Source of the DNA: Bacteroidaceae bacterium
GTDB taxonomy: Bacteria > Bacteroidota > Bacteroidia > Bacteroidales > Bacteroidaceae
Direction of reading: 5' to 3'
Assembly (NCBI GenBank): GCA_017547585.1
Contig: JAFYPH010000036.1
Coordinates: 1 to 64,000 of the forward strand
DNA: 64,000 nt
Of the stretch, positions 10,501-18,489 are shown piece by piece; position 1 is the stretch's first letter; every line of letters begins with the position of its first letter. The notes below the pieces were generated by a model. That model did not search any database. It was given only the letters and a program-made list of their open reading frames with translations, and was not told where the DNA came from. The position numbers and the translations under genes are program-made.

Positions 10501-10701
10501 CTGATGACAAGCATCACCACCATCCTGTCGCTGCTGCCCATGGCAATAGCCTTCGGCGACGGTGCGTCGTTGCGTGCGCCCATGGCGATAGCCGTAATTG
10601 GCGGCCTTGTGACGTCGACCATCCTGAGCCTTGTTGTAATTCCTTGCGTATATTACCTTTTTGAGCAGATGAAGGCATCGTTCAAAAAAAATAAAGCATA
10701 A
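7588..10701 (+). CDS. RND-family efflux pump, inner-membrane permease
   Basis: Proton-driven drug or lipid exporter of the AcrB/HAE-1 type. At 1037 residues it has the normal full length, with the two-fold repeat of one N-terminal helix, a porter domain and a block of membrane helices. The TM4 motif reads GMLVDNAIVV, so the first Asp of AcrB's Asp-Asp pair is kept (Asp419) while the second is Asn420. The TM10 region reads GIAVNSSIILVD, with Asn in place of AcrB's Lys940. This D-N/N set is seen in many Bacteroidetes pumps. A second, fused RND gene starts 11 bases downstream, so a hetero-oligomeric pump of MdtBC style is possible. Confidence 0.94.
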   Translation: MRKIINFAVNNPITILMAVLGIMLLGKISYDKLSVDLLPDLNNPKLYVDITAGERPPEEIEKLFVKRMESMAIRQRDVLMVSSVIKAGMAQMTVEYTWNKDMDEAFLDLQKAMNALAQDEKLTKLEITQNNPNTDPIILVGMSHEHITNMADLRKIADSYIRNELVRVDGVADVTISGGEVSNLVIKTDPYKLAAYNLTIDAISRQIQEENQRLAGGRVVEMGEQYIVSGVNMLRSEEDFGNIIVSYKRTETAAGGASASAAQATAEDSRAPIYLKDLADISFENERPENIVRINGQRCLGLSVYKEMQHNTVKTVEGVVKRFAEIEKALPGYKFDVVSNQGTFINNSIGEVKESAILGILLAVIVLYLFLRRFKVTLVISLAMPISIIATFNLMFFNDLTLNIMTLGGLALGAGMLVDNAIVVIESIFRNQEKGLSVKEAVVQGASEVGGAVTASTLTTIVVFLPIVYLHGASGELFKDQAWTVTFSLVSSLFVAILVIPTLYERMFRKNKQQVVQAESSIRIEGYSKMLRGILDRRWLVVGLSVLFVCGTYCLLPFIGAEFMPKAENNSFNVEIKMQEGTRLERTASTVESIENLIYAITQDSLCTVYSHIGAGSGSSGNIFAGDNTASLKVILSPDSKYTPEELMEALFENTAGIEGLELSFVQDNNSLGALMGTEEAPVVIEVKGEELDEIADITQQVSELAKGVPGLFNVSNSIEDGAPEIVITVNRALAGMNNLNVTTIVTQIQEQLSGKSAGQMDYKGEMRDIMIKVPEIPLSQLNDIVITSDNKQFRLVELADIRRDVAPKEIFRRNQSRIAKVTANLEEGYSLSKVSEDIRETLSAIELPANYTINITGEEEKRQDSMGGLMFALLLSVVLVYMVMASQFESLLHPFTILLTIPLALVGAIWLFFITGTTINIMGVIGIIMLSGIAVNSSIILVDRINQLKEAGLSLTESIVEAAQQRIRPILMTSITTILSLLPMAIAFGDGASLRAPMAIAVIGGLVTSTILSLVVIPCVYYLFEQMKASFKKNKA

Positions 10702-10712
10702 AAGACAAACAG

Positions 10713-13700
10713 ATGAATTTCATTATAAAGAGAAAGATAACAATATGCATGCTGTTTATAGCCATTTCCCTTTTGGGTTATGTTTCCTATAAACAGTTGA
10801 AGGTGGAGATTCTGCCCAATGCGGAGTTGCCTATGCTGTTTGTCCAGGTAAATTCCGACAAGGACGTCACCCCCGCATATATGGAGTCGCAGGCAATCAT
10901 TCCTCTCGAGGGTGTCATAAGCACCATCGAGGGTGTGGAGAATATCGACGCCACCGCAAGGAACAGGCGCGGCGAGATTCGTGTAGACTTCAAGAAGGGA
11001 ATGAATCTGAAATACACTACCCTGAAGCTGCAGGAGAGAGTGAACAGCGTGCTTCCCTCGTTGCCCGAAGGCTTTACGGTGAACATTGAGAGGGCTAACG
11101 TCAACGGCGTGAACAACAACTTCATGACTCTGCAGGTGCGTGGCACGGGCGGAGTGGATAGGTTGCGCGCCATTGTCGACAAAGATATTAAGCCCCAGCT
11201 CGAAAATATCGACGGCGTTGCGGCTGTGAACGTATACGGCGGAGGCGAAAAGGCCATCGAGATTCAGATAAACGAAGAGGCATTGACGGCGCTGAGACTT
11301 ACCCCCGCGCGCATCAGAGACATTCTTGCGCAGTACAATCAGGAGCGCACGTTCCTGGGCTACATCAACAGCCCCGATATTCGCTACTATGTGCATCTGG
11401 ATGCCAACTACGACCACATTGCCGAAATTGAGAATGTGATTGTAGCGCCCGGCCCCGTCTATCTGAAGGATATTGCCACCATCTTCTTTGACATGAAGGA
11501 AGAGACTACCCTCAGCCGCGTGAACGGTAAAGAGGCAATCTCTGTGGCGCTTGTGAACGATGCACAGGTCAACCTCATCGAGCTTTCGGACAGGACAAAG
11601 AAGCGTCTCGAAGCACTCAATGCCGAGTTTATGCCTCAAGAGATTGAGCTTATCGTGCAGTCCAATTCGGCCGACGAAATTGAAAGAAACATCGACCAGG
11701 TGGTAGAGCTTGGCATCAGCGGAGCATTGCTCGCAATCGTAGTATTGTGGTTCTTCCTGCGCAACATCCGTCTGGTGTTTTTCATTGCATTGTCGATGCC
11801 TATCTCCATATTGGCGGCGTTCAACCTATTCTACTATTGCGACATTTCCATAAACAGCCTCACGCTCATAGGAATGGCGCTAGCGATAGGAATGTTGCTC
11901 GACAACAGTATAGTCGTCCTGGAGAATATATACAGGCTTTTCACGCATGGAAAGAGTGCCGAAGAGGCTGTTACGCAGGGCACGCGCGAAGTGTGGAAAT
12001 CCATTATCGCCTCTACGCTGACGACAATCACCGTATTCCTGCCTTTTATCTTCTCTGACGAGGTGTTCATACGTCTGATAGGCGAGCACATTGGAGTCTC
12101 CATCATTGCTACTCTCCTATTCTCGCTGACGGTGGCGCTGCTGCTCATTCCCATGGCCACCTATGTGATGCTCAAGAGAAACAAAGGACAGAGTGTGTTC
12201 CACGACAAGCTCTCTATCAACCAGCGTTCGATACAGATATACACAGTGCTGCTGAAGACCAGCTTGCGCAAGCCTGCCATCTGCATCACCGGATGCGTGG
12301 TGGTGCTCGTGAGCATGTGGATGATTGTCCTCTCAATGAACAACGACAGCAGCAAACCTGTGAATGCCGACAGGGTGAATATGACACTCACAATGCCCTC
12401 GTCGAGCACTCTCGAGTATTCGGACAAGATGGTAAGCATCCTCGAAGAGAAGCTTGACAGCTTCCCCGAGAAAGAGGAGGTTATCTGCCGCATACAAGAG
12501 GACGCTGCCTCGATAACTTTGGTACTCAAAGAGGATTACCACAAGAATGGCGGACGCAAAATATCGGCCATCGTCGAGGAACTGAACAAGACTATGCAGC
12601 TGCCCAACGTGGATATCAGAATAACCACGGGTGCTTCGAACAACGGACAGAGCAGTGCCGCCTCTACCATGAATCGCTTCATGAGTGTGCTGGGTGTGGG
12701 CGACAACAGCGAGCGCATCGTCATCAAGGGCTCAGACTTTGAAATGATGGACATCATTGCCGACAACATTCGCTACAATCTGCGCGAAATGGAGTTTGTG
12801 GCGTGGAACTGGGCTACGAATCCCGGTCGCCGCAACGAGGTGCAGCTCATCTTCGACCCCATTCTGCTTGCGTCGTACAATATCACCCGACAGAATATTC
12901 TCAACGGCCTCAGCTCTCTCAACAAAGAGCTCACGACCAACAGCTACCTTAAGCTGGGTACCGACGAGTATGCAATCGTCATCAAAGAGGACATGACCGA
13001 AGAGGAGGAGAAAAAGAAGAAGAATATGCAGAAGACCATCGAGGACCTGCGCAAGATAATGATTCCCGACGCTAACGGAGGATTGCACGAACTGCAGCAG
13101 ATTGCCTCGATAAAAGAGGCGCGCGACATCTCCAGCATCCACCGTGTGAATCGCGACCGCGAGATTACCATCTTCTACGGAATCACGCAGAGTGCCGACC
13201 TCCCCAAAGATGTGCTCAACGGCTACCGCGACGAGATTGACCAGCTTATAGCCGGCTACAATATGCCCAGCGGCATTGCGATAGAGACTGTGCGCACCGA
13301 GGAGTCGCTCAGCGAGTTCAACTTCCTTATTTTGGCGTCGCTGATACTTATCTTCATGATTCTGGCATCGGTGTTCGAGTCTGTGTCGACGCCTTTTGTG
13401 CTGCTCTTCACAATCCCGCTTGCGGCCATCGGCTCGCTTCTCGGCCTCTTCATCACCGGCAACAGCCTGATGAACGCAAACACAATGACAGGCTTCCTCA
13501 TTCTGCTGGGAGTGGTTGTGAACAACGGAATCATCCTCATAGACTACTCGAATATCCTGCGTCGAAAAGGATACGGCCGCAACCGCGCGCTCATCACCAG
13601 CGGATACTCGCGTCTGCGTCCGATACTCATCACCACCGCTACCACCATCATTGCGCTGCTGCCCATGGCTATGGGCGACGCCGACTATGCGGGAGCAATC

Positions 13701-15404
13701 GGTGCGCCGTTTGCGGTGACTGTAATCGGTGGTCTTTCGTTCTCGGCACTGCTGACGCTGATACTCATTCCCACAGTCTATCTTTCGCTCGAGAATATTC
13801 TCAAATGGTACCGTTCGCTCAGCCGCCCCATGCATCTGTTGCATCTGGCAATATACATCTGCGGAATTTTGTACATTCACTTCTGCGTGGATGGAATCTT
13901 CGTGCAGCTGCTCTATATTATGCTGCTGACGGTGCTCATCCCCGGATGCACATATTTCATAAAGACATCTATGCGCATCGCCGACAACAAAATTGTCGAG
14001 AAGAGCGAGCAGATTGTCATTGAGATAAGCAATCTTGTGAAAATCTACGATTGGTCGAGCAAGTTCGAACGCCAGTGGGAGAGCGGCATCAAGCTGCGCA
14101 AGCGCTTGGGACTGCACAGCGAGTTCCACAGGCTGCGCGACTTTATCCCTGTGCTGTGGCAGGTAGTCATCTATCTGTTCCTGCTCTATATGGTGCTATT
14201 CTACCTTGACAGCATATTCTGGATAATAACATTGTCGTTTGCAGTGTGTGCGGGCTTCTACGACCTGTGGAAGAAAATCAAGGAGTACCTGAAATACAAT
14301 ATCCACCATCGCAAGGGTATTGTGAACTTTGCCCATAAGATTGTCTTTATACTGCTGCCGGTAATCACGCTGATGATAATCTCCGACCGCATAGACAATG
14401 TTCCCGCAACCATAGTCATCGGTGCTCTGTGGGCATTGGGCATTGCTGTGAAACTGACGTCCGATTATCTGTACGTGAACAGAATAAACATCGAACGCCT
14501 CACGGGACGCTTCGCCGAGACTCGTCGAACACTCTTCACCATCGTCAAGAGTATTCCCATCATCGGCAAACGCCGCACTCCGTTCAAGGCGCTCAAGGGT
14601 GTTTCGTTCACCATAAACACAGGAATGTTCGGACTTCTCGGCCCCAACGGTGCGGGAAAATCGACTATGATGCGCATAATCACCGGTATTCTGGAGCAGA
14701 GCTACGGTACAATATGGATAAACGGAATGAACACCAAAGAGTACCGCGAAGAGCTGCAGAGCCTCATTGGATTCCTGCCTCAGGAGTTTGGAATGTACGA
14801 GAGCATGACCTCGTGGGAGTTCCTCGACTATCAGGCGATGCTCAAGGGAATAACCGACCCCATCGTGCGCAAGGAGCGTCTCGAGTATGTGCTCAAGGCT
14901 GTGCATATGTACGAAAGAAAGGATCACAAAATAGGCTCTTTCTCGGGAGGAATGAAGCAGCGTATAGGTATTGCTCTCATCCTGCTGCATCTGCCGCGCA
15001 TTCTTGTTGTTGACGAGCCCACGGCCGGCCTCGACCCGCGCGAACGTATACGTTTCCGCAACCTGCTCGTAGAGCTCAGCCGCGACCGCATTGTCATCTT
15101 CTCGACACACATCATCGAGGACATTGCAAGCTCTTGTAATCAGGTGGCAGTCATCAACCGTGGCGAGCTTAAATACTATGGCAACCCCATGGAAATGACA
15201 AAGTTTGCCGAGAACAAAGTGTGGGTGTTCGACATCGAGCCCGAGAAGTTCGACACGCTCGACAACAAACTCATAGTGAACAATATGATGAATGGCGACA
15301 AGATAAGGGTGCGCTACATTTCAATAGAAAAACCATACGAAAATGCCGAGAGAGTAGAGGCCAACCTCGAGGATGCCTACCTCTGTCTGCTTAAAAACCT
15401 GTAG
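10713..15404 (+). CDS. RND efflux permease fused to an ABC nucleotide-binding domain
   Basis: One uninterrupted frame of 1563 codons. Residues 1 to about 1035 form a complete RND pump (TM4 GMLLDNSIVVLEN with Asp397, TM10 LGVVVNNGIILIDY). Two further hydrophobic segments (about 1045-1085) lead to IEISNLVKIYD (about 1103-1113), which looks like the first strand of an ABC domain. Then come about 175 residues with four more hydrophobic helices, and then the rest of the ABC domain: ALKGVSF (1293-1299), Walker A GPNGAGKST (1310-1318, Lys1316), FSGGMKQR, VDEPTAGLDP and STHII. An alternative first strand is RINIERLTG just before Walker A. A separate ABC-2 permease gene starts 6 bases after the stop. 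The protein would join proton-driven and ATP-driven modules in one chain, and its function is unknown. Confidence 0.9.
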   Translation: MNFIIKRKITICMLFIAISLLGYVSYKQLKVEILPNAELPMLFVQVNSDKDVTPAYMESQAIIPLEGVISTIEGVENIDATARNRRGEIRVDFKKGMNLKYTTLKLQERVNSVLPSLPEGFTVNIERANVNGVNNNFMTLQVRGTGGVDRLRAIVDKDIKPQLENIDGVAAVNVYGGGEKAIEIQINEEALTALRLTPARIRDILAQYNQERTFLGYINSPDIRYYVHLDANYDHIAEIENVIVAPGPVYLKDIATIFFDMKEETTLSRVNGKEAISVALVNDAQVNLIELSDRTKKRLEALNAEFMPQEIELIVQSNSADEIERNIDQVVELGISGALLAIVVLWFFLRNIRLVFFIALSMPISILAAFNLFYYCDISINSLTLIGMALAIGMLLDNSIVVLENIYRLFTHGKSAEEAVTQGTREVWKSIIASTLTTITVFLPFIFSDEVFIRLIGEHIGVSIIATLLFSLTVALLLIPMATYVMLKRNKGQSVFHDKLSINQRSIQIYTVLLKTSLRKPAICITGCVVVLVSMWMIVLSMNNDSSKPVNADRVNMTLTMPSSSTLEYSDKMVSILEEKLDSFPEKEEVICRIQEDAASITLVLKEDYHKNGGRKISAIVEELNKTMQLPNVDIRITTGASNNGQSSAASTMNRFMSVLGVGDNSERIVIKGSDFEMMDIIADNIRYNLREMEFVAWNWATNPGRRNEVQLIFDPILLASYNITRQNILNGLSSLNKELTTNSYLKLGTDEYAIVIKEDMTEEEEKKKKNMQKTIEDLRKIMIPDANGGLHELQQIASIKEARDISSIHRVNRDREITIFYGITQSADLPKDVLNGYRDEIDQLIAGYNMPSGIAIETVRTEESLSEFNFLILASLILIFMILASVFESVSTPFVLLFTIPLAAIGSLLGLFITGNSLMNANTMTGFLILLGVVVNNGIILIDYSNILRRKGYGRNRALITSGYSRLRPILITTATTIIALLPMAMGDADYAGAIGAPFAVTVIGGLSFSALLTLILIPTVYLSLENILKWYRSLSRPMHLLHLAIYICGILYIHFCVDGIFVQLLYIMLLTVLIPGCTYFIKTSMRIADNKIVEKSEQIVIEISNLVKIYDWSSKFERQWESGIKLRKRLGLHSEFHRLRDFIPVLWQVVIYLFLLYMVLFYLDSIFWIITLSFAVCAGFYDLWKKIKEYLKYNIHHRKGIVNFAHKIVFILLPVITLMIISDRIDNVPATIVIGALWALGIAVKLTSDYLYVNRINIERLTGRFAETRRTLFTIVKSIPIIGKRRTPFKALKGVSFTINTGMFGLLGPNGAGKSTMMRIITGILEQSYGTIWINGMNTKEYREELQSLIGFLPQEFGMYESMTSWEFLDYQAMLKGITDPIVRKERLEYVLKAVHMYERKDHKIGSFSGGMKQRIGIALILLHLPRILVVDEPTAGLDPRERIRFRNLLVELSRDRIVIFSTHIIEDIASSCNQVAVINRGELKYYGNPMEMTKFAENKVWVFDIEPEKFDTLDNKLIVNNMMNGDKIRVRYISIEKPYENAERVEANLEDAYLCLLKNL

Positions 15405-15410
15405 AAGAAT

Positions 15411-16124
15411 ATGAACATTATAAACATTTGCAAAGCCTATTTTCGTTTGTCGGTGTACAATATGAAAATTATCTTCGGAGGAAAATTCGTGTGGTTCCTT
15501 CTCACCGCCTTTGCGCTGTTCGCATACTTTATGTTCGACAGTGCCTACCGCGGCGAGCTTCCCGGCGACGAGCACGTCTACCGTTTCCTCTTCTTCCCCT
15601 CACTGCTGCTCATCTTCTACCCGGCAGTGTTTGGAATACAGAATGACGCAGACAACCGCATTCTGGAGATTCTCTTCGGAATCCCCAACTATAAATACAA
15701 AGTGTGGTGCGCAAGGCTCGTCCTCATCTATGTAGAGATTTTCTTCATTCTGGTGCTCTATGCGTGGATAGCAAAGTATCTTGTCTATCCTGTGAACCAG
15801 TTCGAGATTGCATATCAGCTGATGTACCCTGTGCTCTTCATGGGTAACCTCGCGTTCCTCTTCTCGACGCTCACCCGCAACGGAAACGCCACTGCGATAC
15901 TCATCATCATCTGCGGCATTGTGGCGGTAGTCCTCTCGGGCGACCTTACGAAAAACAGCATGTGGGACGTCACACTCAACCCCCTGACGATGCCCAACAA
16001 CATTCATGCTGTAATATGGAGCGACACGGTGCTCAAGAATCGCATCTTCCTTGCCATTGGCAGCGTAGTGTGGATGATGCTGGGCCTCCTGAACTTGCAG
16101 AAACGCGAGAAATTCATCGGATGA
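15411..16124 (+). CDS. ABC-2-type transporter permease
   Basis: A membrane protein of 237 residues with about six hydrophobic helices (for example WFLLTAFALFAYFMF and ILIIICGIVAVVL) and a short polar loop NDADNRILEILFGIP typical of ABC-2 permeases. It starts 6 bases after the stop of the RND-ABC fusion and is the last gene of the cluster. The fused ATPase domain is its most likely energy source, and the first ATPase gene of the cluster is an alternative. Substrate unknown. Confidence 0.85.
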   Translation: MNIINICKAYFRLSVYNMKIIFGGKFVWFLLTAFALFAYFMFDSAYRGELPGDEHVYRFLFFPSLLLIFYPAVFGIQNDADNRILEILFGIPNYKYKVWCARLVLIYVEIFFILVLYAWIAKYLVYPVNQFEIAYQLMYPVLFMGNLAFLFSTLTRNGNATAILIIICGIVAVVLSGDLTKNSMWDVTLNPLTMPNNIHAVIWSDTVLKNRIFLAIGSVVWMMLGLLNLQKREKFIG

Positions 16125-16226
16125 TACACCCTTAGTTTCATCTATATGAAAAACAGATATTGCCCAAAGTATATGACCGCCTTGAAATTGCTTGATAGAT
16201 AGCTGTAGAATTTTAAGAGATTATTT

Positions 16227-16270
16227 AAAAGTAACCCGCATATTTTACCATATGTGGGTTACTTTTGTTT
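16227..16270 (+). terminator. Terminator of the RND/ABC cluster
   Basis: A 16-bp stem with one G-U pair (16227-16242 with 16251-16266) and an 8-nt loop, followed by GTTT. It closes the cluster about 100 bases after its last stop codon. Its 3' arm contains GGTTACTTT, the first half of the repeated promoter-like motif described for the sigma-factor region, so terminator and downstream promoter overlap. Confidence 0.8.
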
Positions 16271-16285
16271 ATGTACCATCATAAA
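16257..16285 (+). promoter_or_regulatory. Putative ECF-sigma promoter, copy 1
   Basis: GGTTACTTT (16257-16265), 14 bases, then CATAAA (16280-16285). The same two blocks at the same spacing occur before the sigma-factor gene and before the cysteine-rich peptide gene. Transcription would start near 16292, which excludes the ATG at 16285 and favours the ATG at 16303 for the next gene. Confidence 0.6.
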
Positions 16286-16302
16286 TGGCAAAAACAGCCA
16301 TT

Positions 16303-17145
16303 ATGAAACACAATTATCAACAAATTTCAGCAGTCTTTATATTTTTAGTAGTATTTGCATGTCCCGTAAGCATATGTGCGCAGGAGGCATCAATAAACGA
16401 TTCTGTATCAATAGAAAATACCTCCGGTCAAAAGTGGTACAGCTATCTATGGCAACATTTACAGTTGACAGGTAATATCGGTTACAATATGTATGGCGAC
16501 AATGCGATAAACTCGTGCATTAACCATTTGGGACACGATGATGCGAACTATGCAATGAGCGGCGTAAAGCTCTCTCTCGAAGCAAAATATAATGCCTTTA
16601 AGCGTGGGCAGTGGAATATCTACGCCGGAGTGGGATGCGCGTTATATAATCAGCATTTTAAGAGCGCCTTTGTGTCTCTTGACGAGGATGGCGCAGTTGG
16701 AACATTCAAACGCATAGAGTGTTCATCGGACATCGCAAAATTGGAATCCAAACAACCTGCAGATTTTGGCCTTAAGCACAAAGACTGGGATTCGTCGTTT
16801 TCTGCTTTTTATGTAACATTGCCAATAAGTGCAACTTACGACGCGAAAAATGTTGAAATCGGAGTCACCATTCTACCATCGATACGCATCGGAAATTCGT
16901 CTTTGCGCAGAGACATCTCTATAGGCAATGCCGATGAGATTGAGGTTCTCTACCAGAGTACAGACAAAAACCTTGATAGACATATAAACAAGTTCGCCTG
17001 CCAATTAAGATTAAGTTGTCTGTATAAAGGTATAGTCGGTGGTTATGTGGAATTTGGAACAGTGTCTATGACCCAAAATCTCAAGTATGAAACATATTCT
17101 TTCTCGATCGGTGCACAGTTTCAACTGACCCGAAAAAGCCTCTGA
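16303..17145 (+). CDS. Secreted outer-membrane beta-barrel-like protein
   Basis: The 280-residue protein begins with a signal peptide (MKHNYQQ, hydrophobic core, cleavage near SICAQ) and continues with alternating polar/aromatic strands such as GQWNIYAGVGCALYN and a final SFSIGAQFQL strand ending close to the C-terminus, as in porin-family outer-membrane proteins. I recognise no exact family. The frame also contains an ATG at 16285, but that codon overlaps the CATAAA promoter block, so 16303 is preferred. The next small gene is 67 bases downstream and may share the transcript. The gene is more AT-rich than the transporter cluster before it. Confidence 0.65.
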   Translation: MKHNYQQISAVFIFLVVFACPVSICAQEASINDSVSIENTSGQKWYSYLWQHLQLTGNIGYNMYGDNAINSCINHLGHDDANYAMSGVKLSLEAKYNAFKRGQWNIYAGVGCALYNQHFKSAFVSLDEDGAVGTFKRIECSSDIAKLESKQPADFGLKHKDWDSSFSAFYVTLPISATYDAKNVEIGVTILPSIRIGNSSLRRDISIGNADEIEVLYQSTDKNLDRHINKFACQLRLSCLYKGIVGGYVEFGTVSMTQNLKYETYSFSIGAQFQLTRKSL

Positions 17146-17212
17146 TACTTATCCACTTGAAAAGTTATTTGTATTTATCCAAAAGATTAATGAATCATTA
17201 AACAGAAAAAAT

Positions 17213-17602
17213 ATGATGTGTAAAGATGAAATTATATCCCAACTGAATGAGTTAGCCGAAAATGTAAATTATTATACAGGTATCGGATGGTGGCATTTTA
17301 AGTACAAGGGGTATCAAATGGTGTATATCCCCAACAACGATTCTTTAAATACAATCAGAATATGTATCCCGCATTTCGACAGTGCAATGGTGTACGGTCA
17401 GGAGCTGTTAACTACAGCCATTAACGAAACGAACAGGGAGGTAAAGTATGTAAAGGTTGTCATACTAAACAATGGGAGCATTTCCATAAACTACGATCAT
17501 AAATTCAACGAACAAAATGAACTGCAATCAATCCTTCTGCACATTCTGAAAACACTTTGTTTCGCTGCCGAACACCTAAAATCAAAATTATCCGAAAAAT
17601 AA
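17213..17602 (+). CDS. Small soluble protein of unknown function (YbjN/secretion-chaperone-like pattern)
   Basis: The protein has 129 residues, with no signal peptide or membrane helix. Its layout, an N-terminal helix, strands around YKGYQMVYIPNNDSLNTIRI, a helix with AINETNREVKYVKVVI and a strand NNGSISINYDH followed by a C-terminal helix, resembles the YbjN / type III secretion chaperone-like fold, but that is a pattern judgement only. ATG at 17216 is an equally good start. It lies between the beta-barrel protein and the sigma-factor gene. Confidence 0.55.
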   Translation: MMCKDEIISQLNELAENVNYYTGIGWWHFKYKGYQMVYIPNNDSLNTIRICIPHFDSAMVYGQELLTTAINETNREVKYVKVVILNNGSISINYDHKFNEQNELQSILLHILKTLCFAAEHLKSKLSEK

Positions 17603-17614
17603 ATTCATTTTATA

Positions 17615-17643
17615 GGTTACTTTCCCGGGCATTTTCTCATAAA
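17615..17643 (+). promoter_or_regulatory. Putative ECF-sigma promoter, copy 2 (autoregulatory)
   Basis: GGTTACTTT (17615-17623), 14 bases, CATAAA (17638-17643). It lies 26 bases before the sigma-factor ATG, which would give a leader of roughly 19 bases. The spacing is identical to copies 1 and 3. Position before the sigma gene itself suggests autoregulation. Confidence 0.65.
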
Positions 17644-17668
17644 GATAAAAAAGATAAAATTTACTAAT

Positions 17669-18238
17669 ATGAGAAATGCAAGCAGCAACATCTGGAAAAA
17701 GATTTCCGATGCAGAGTATATCGCGGGATTGAAAAAAGGTGACAACCATATAACAGAGTCGTTTTTCTATGGTCTTTGCAACTATATGTTCAATGAAATA
17801 AAATACTCATTGATGGCCAATGTAGACTATGACGAACTTGTAAACGAGCTCTTTGTATATCTCTCAAAAGACAATTGGCACAAACTGGATACTTTTGCCG
17901 GTATCAATGGTTGCAGCCTCTGCTCGTGGGTGACACGCATTGCATGGCGTTATTTTCTCAAACAGCGCGACTATATCCTAGGAAGAGCAATGGATGATAT
18001 AGACAATGTCAAGATAGAGGAGACCACCGACAACCTTGATGCGGAAATCACGATGGACGTGAACTCCACATTCGAGAGAATGGCAAACAAACGTTACGTC
18101 CAGGTACTTCAATGGATGTTGGTCGATGGATACAATGCTGATGAGGTTGCCGACAGGCTGGGGGTGACAGTCGCTAATGTTTACAATATCAAACACCGCG
18201 CAATAGTGCAGTTTGTCGAGGTCTACAATGCCCATTGA
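17669..18238 (+). CDS. ECF-type RNA polymerase sigma factor
   Basis: Directs RNA polymerase to alternative promoters. The 189-residue protein has a region-2 core (DYDELVNELFVYLSK, then SLCSWVTRIAWRYFLK, the usual DLVQEVF.W..RIARN pattern) and a region-4 helix-turn-helix (YNADEVADRLGVTVANVYNIKHRA) separated by a short acidic linker. No region 3 or 1.1 is present. A candidate target promoter lies just upstream, with two more copies nearby. No classical FecR-type anti-sigma gene follows; instead a 58-residue ORF starts 57 bases downstream. The signal that activates the factor is unknown. Confidence 0.88.
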   Translation: MRNASSNIWKKISDAEYIAGLKKGDNHITESFFYGLCNYMFNEIKYSLMANVDYDELVNELFVYLSKDNWHKLDTFAGINGCSLCSWVTRIAWRYFLKQRDYILGRAMDDIDNVKIEETTDNLDAEITMDVNSTFERMANKRYVQVLQWMLVDGYNADEVADRLGVTVANVYNIKHRAIVQFVEVYNAH

Positions 18239-18295
18239 TGATAGGAATAATACTTTGTGCGACTCTTTGTAGATAAAGTATAAACTACAATCAAG

Positions 18296-18472
18296 ATGAA
18301 GCATAAAGAAAACACCAACAATGCAAGTGCAGGAGCACCTGTGCTGGACTTTATTTCAGGAAAGACAAATACCGTAGCAGCCAAAAGATTGACAAGGAAC
18401 ATAGGCTCTGTACAAACACTATGGCAATTGGCAAAAATGGCAGGAATTGTAAAAAAATGCGACAAAGAATAA
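18296..18472 (+). CDS. 58-residue unknown protein downstream of the sigma factor
   Basis: ATG at 18296 to TAA at 18470-18472. The product is basic at its C-terminal half (VAAKRLTRNIGSVQT, then KKCDKE) with a central amphipathic helix and no signal peptide. It follows the sigma gene with no terminator between them, so the two are probably co-transcribed. It may be a regulator of the sigma factor, but nothing in the sequence proves that. I recognise no family. Confidence 0.5.
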   Translation: MKHKENTNNASAGAPVLDFISGKTNTVAAKRLTRNIGSVQTLWQLAKMAGIVKKCDKE

Positions 18473-18489
18473 AAAAGTTTCAATCTGCA

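Noticed and set aside
12732..14129. 465-codon open frame on the minus strand inside the RND-ABC fusion
   Set aside because: Antisense shadow, rich in His/Gln/Arg as expected from reversed codons. It gives no reason to doubt the fusion frame.
7588..15404. Asp-Asn and Asn residues in place of AcrB's Asp-Asp and Lys as proof that both RND pumps lost proton coupling
   Set aside because: The same residues occur in many ordinary RND pumps as far as I recall, so they do not show that ATP has replaced the proton gradient.
16285..16302. ATG at 16285 as the start of the beta-barrel protein
   Set aside because: It overlaps the CATAAA block of the putative promoter; the signal peptide is complete from 16303.
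18241..18295. A separate housekeeping promoter before the 58-residue ORF
   Set aside because: TACTTTG near 18251 lacks one base of the TAnnTTTG spacing and no -33 box fits, so co-transcription with the sigma gene is simpler.
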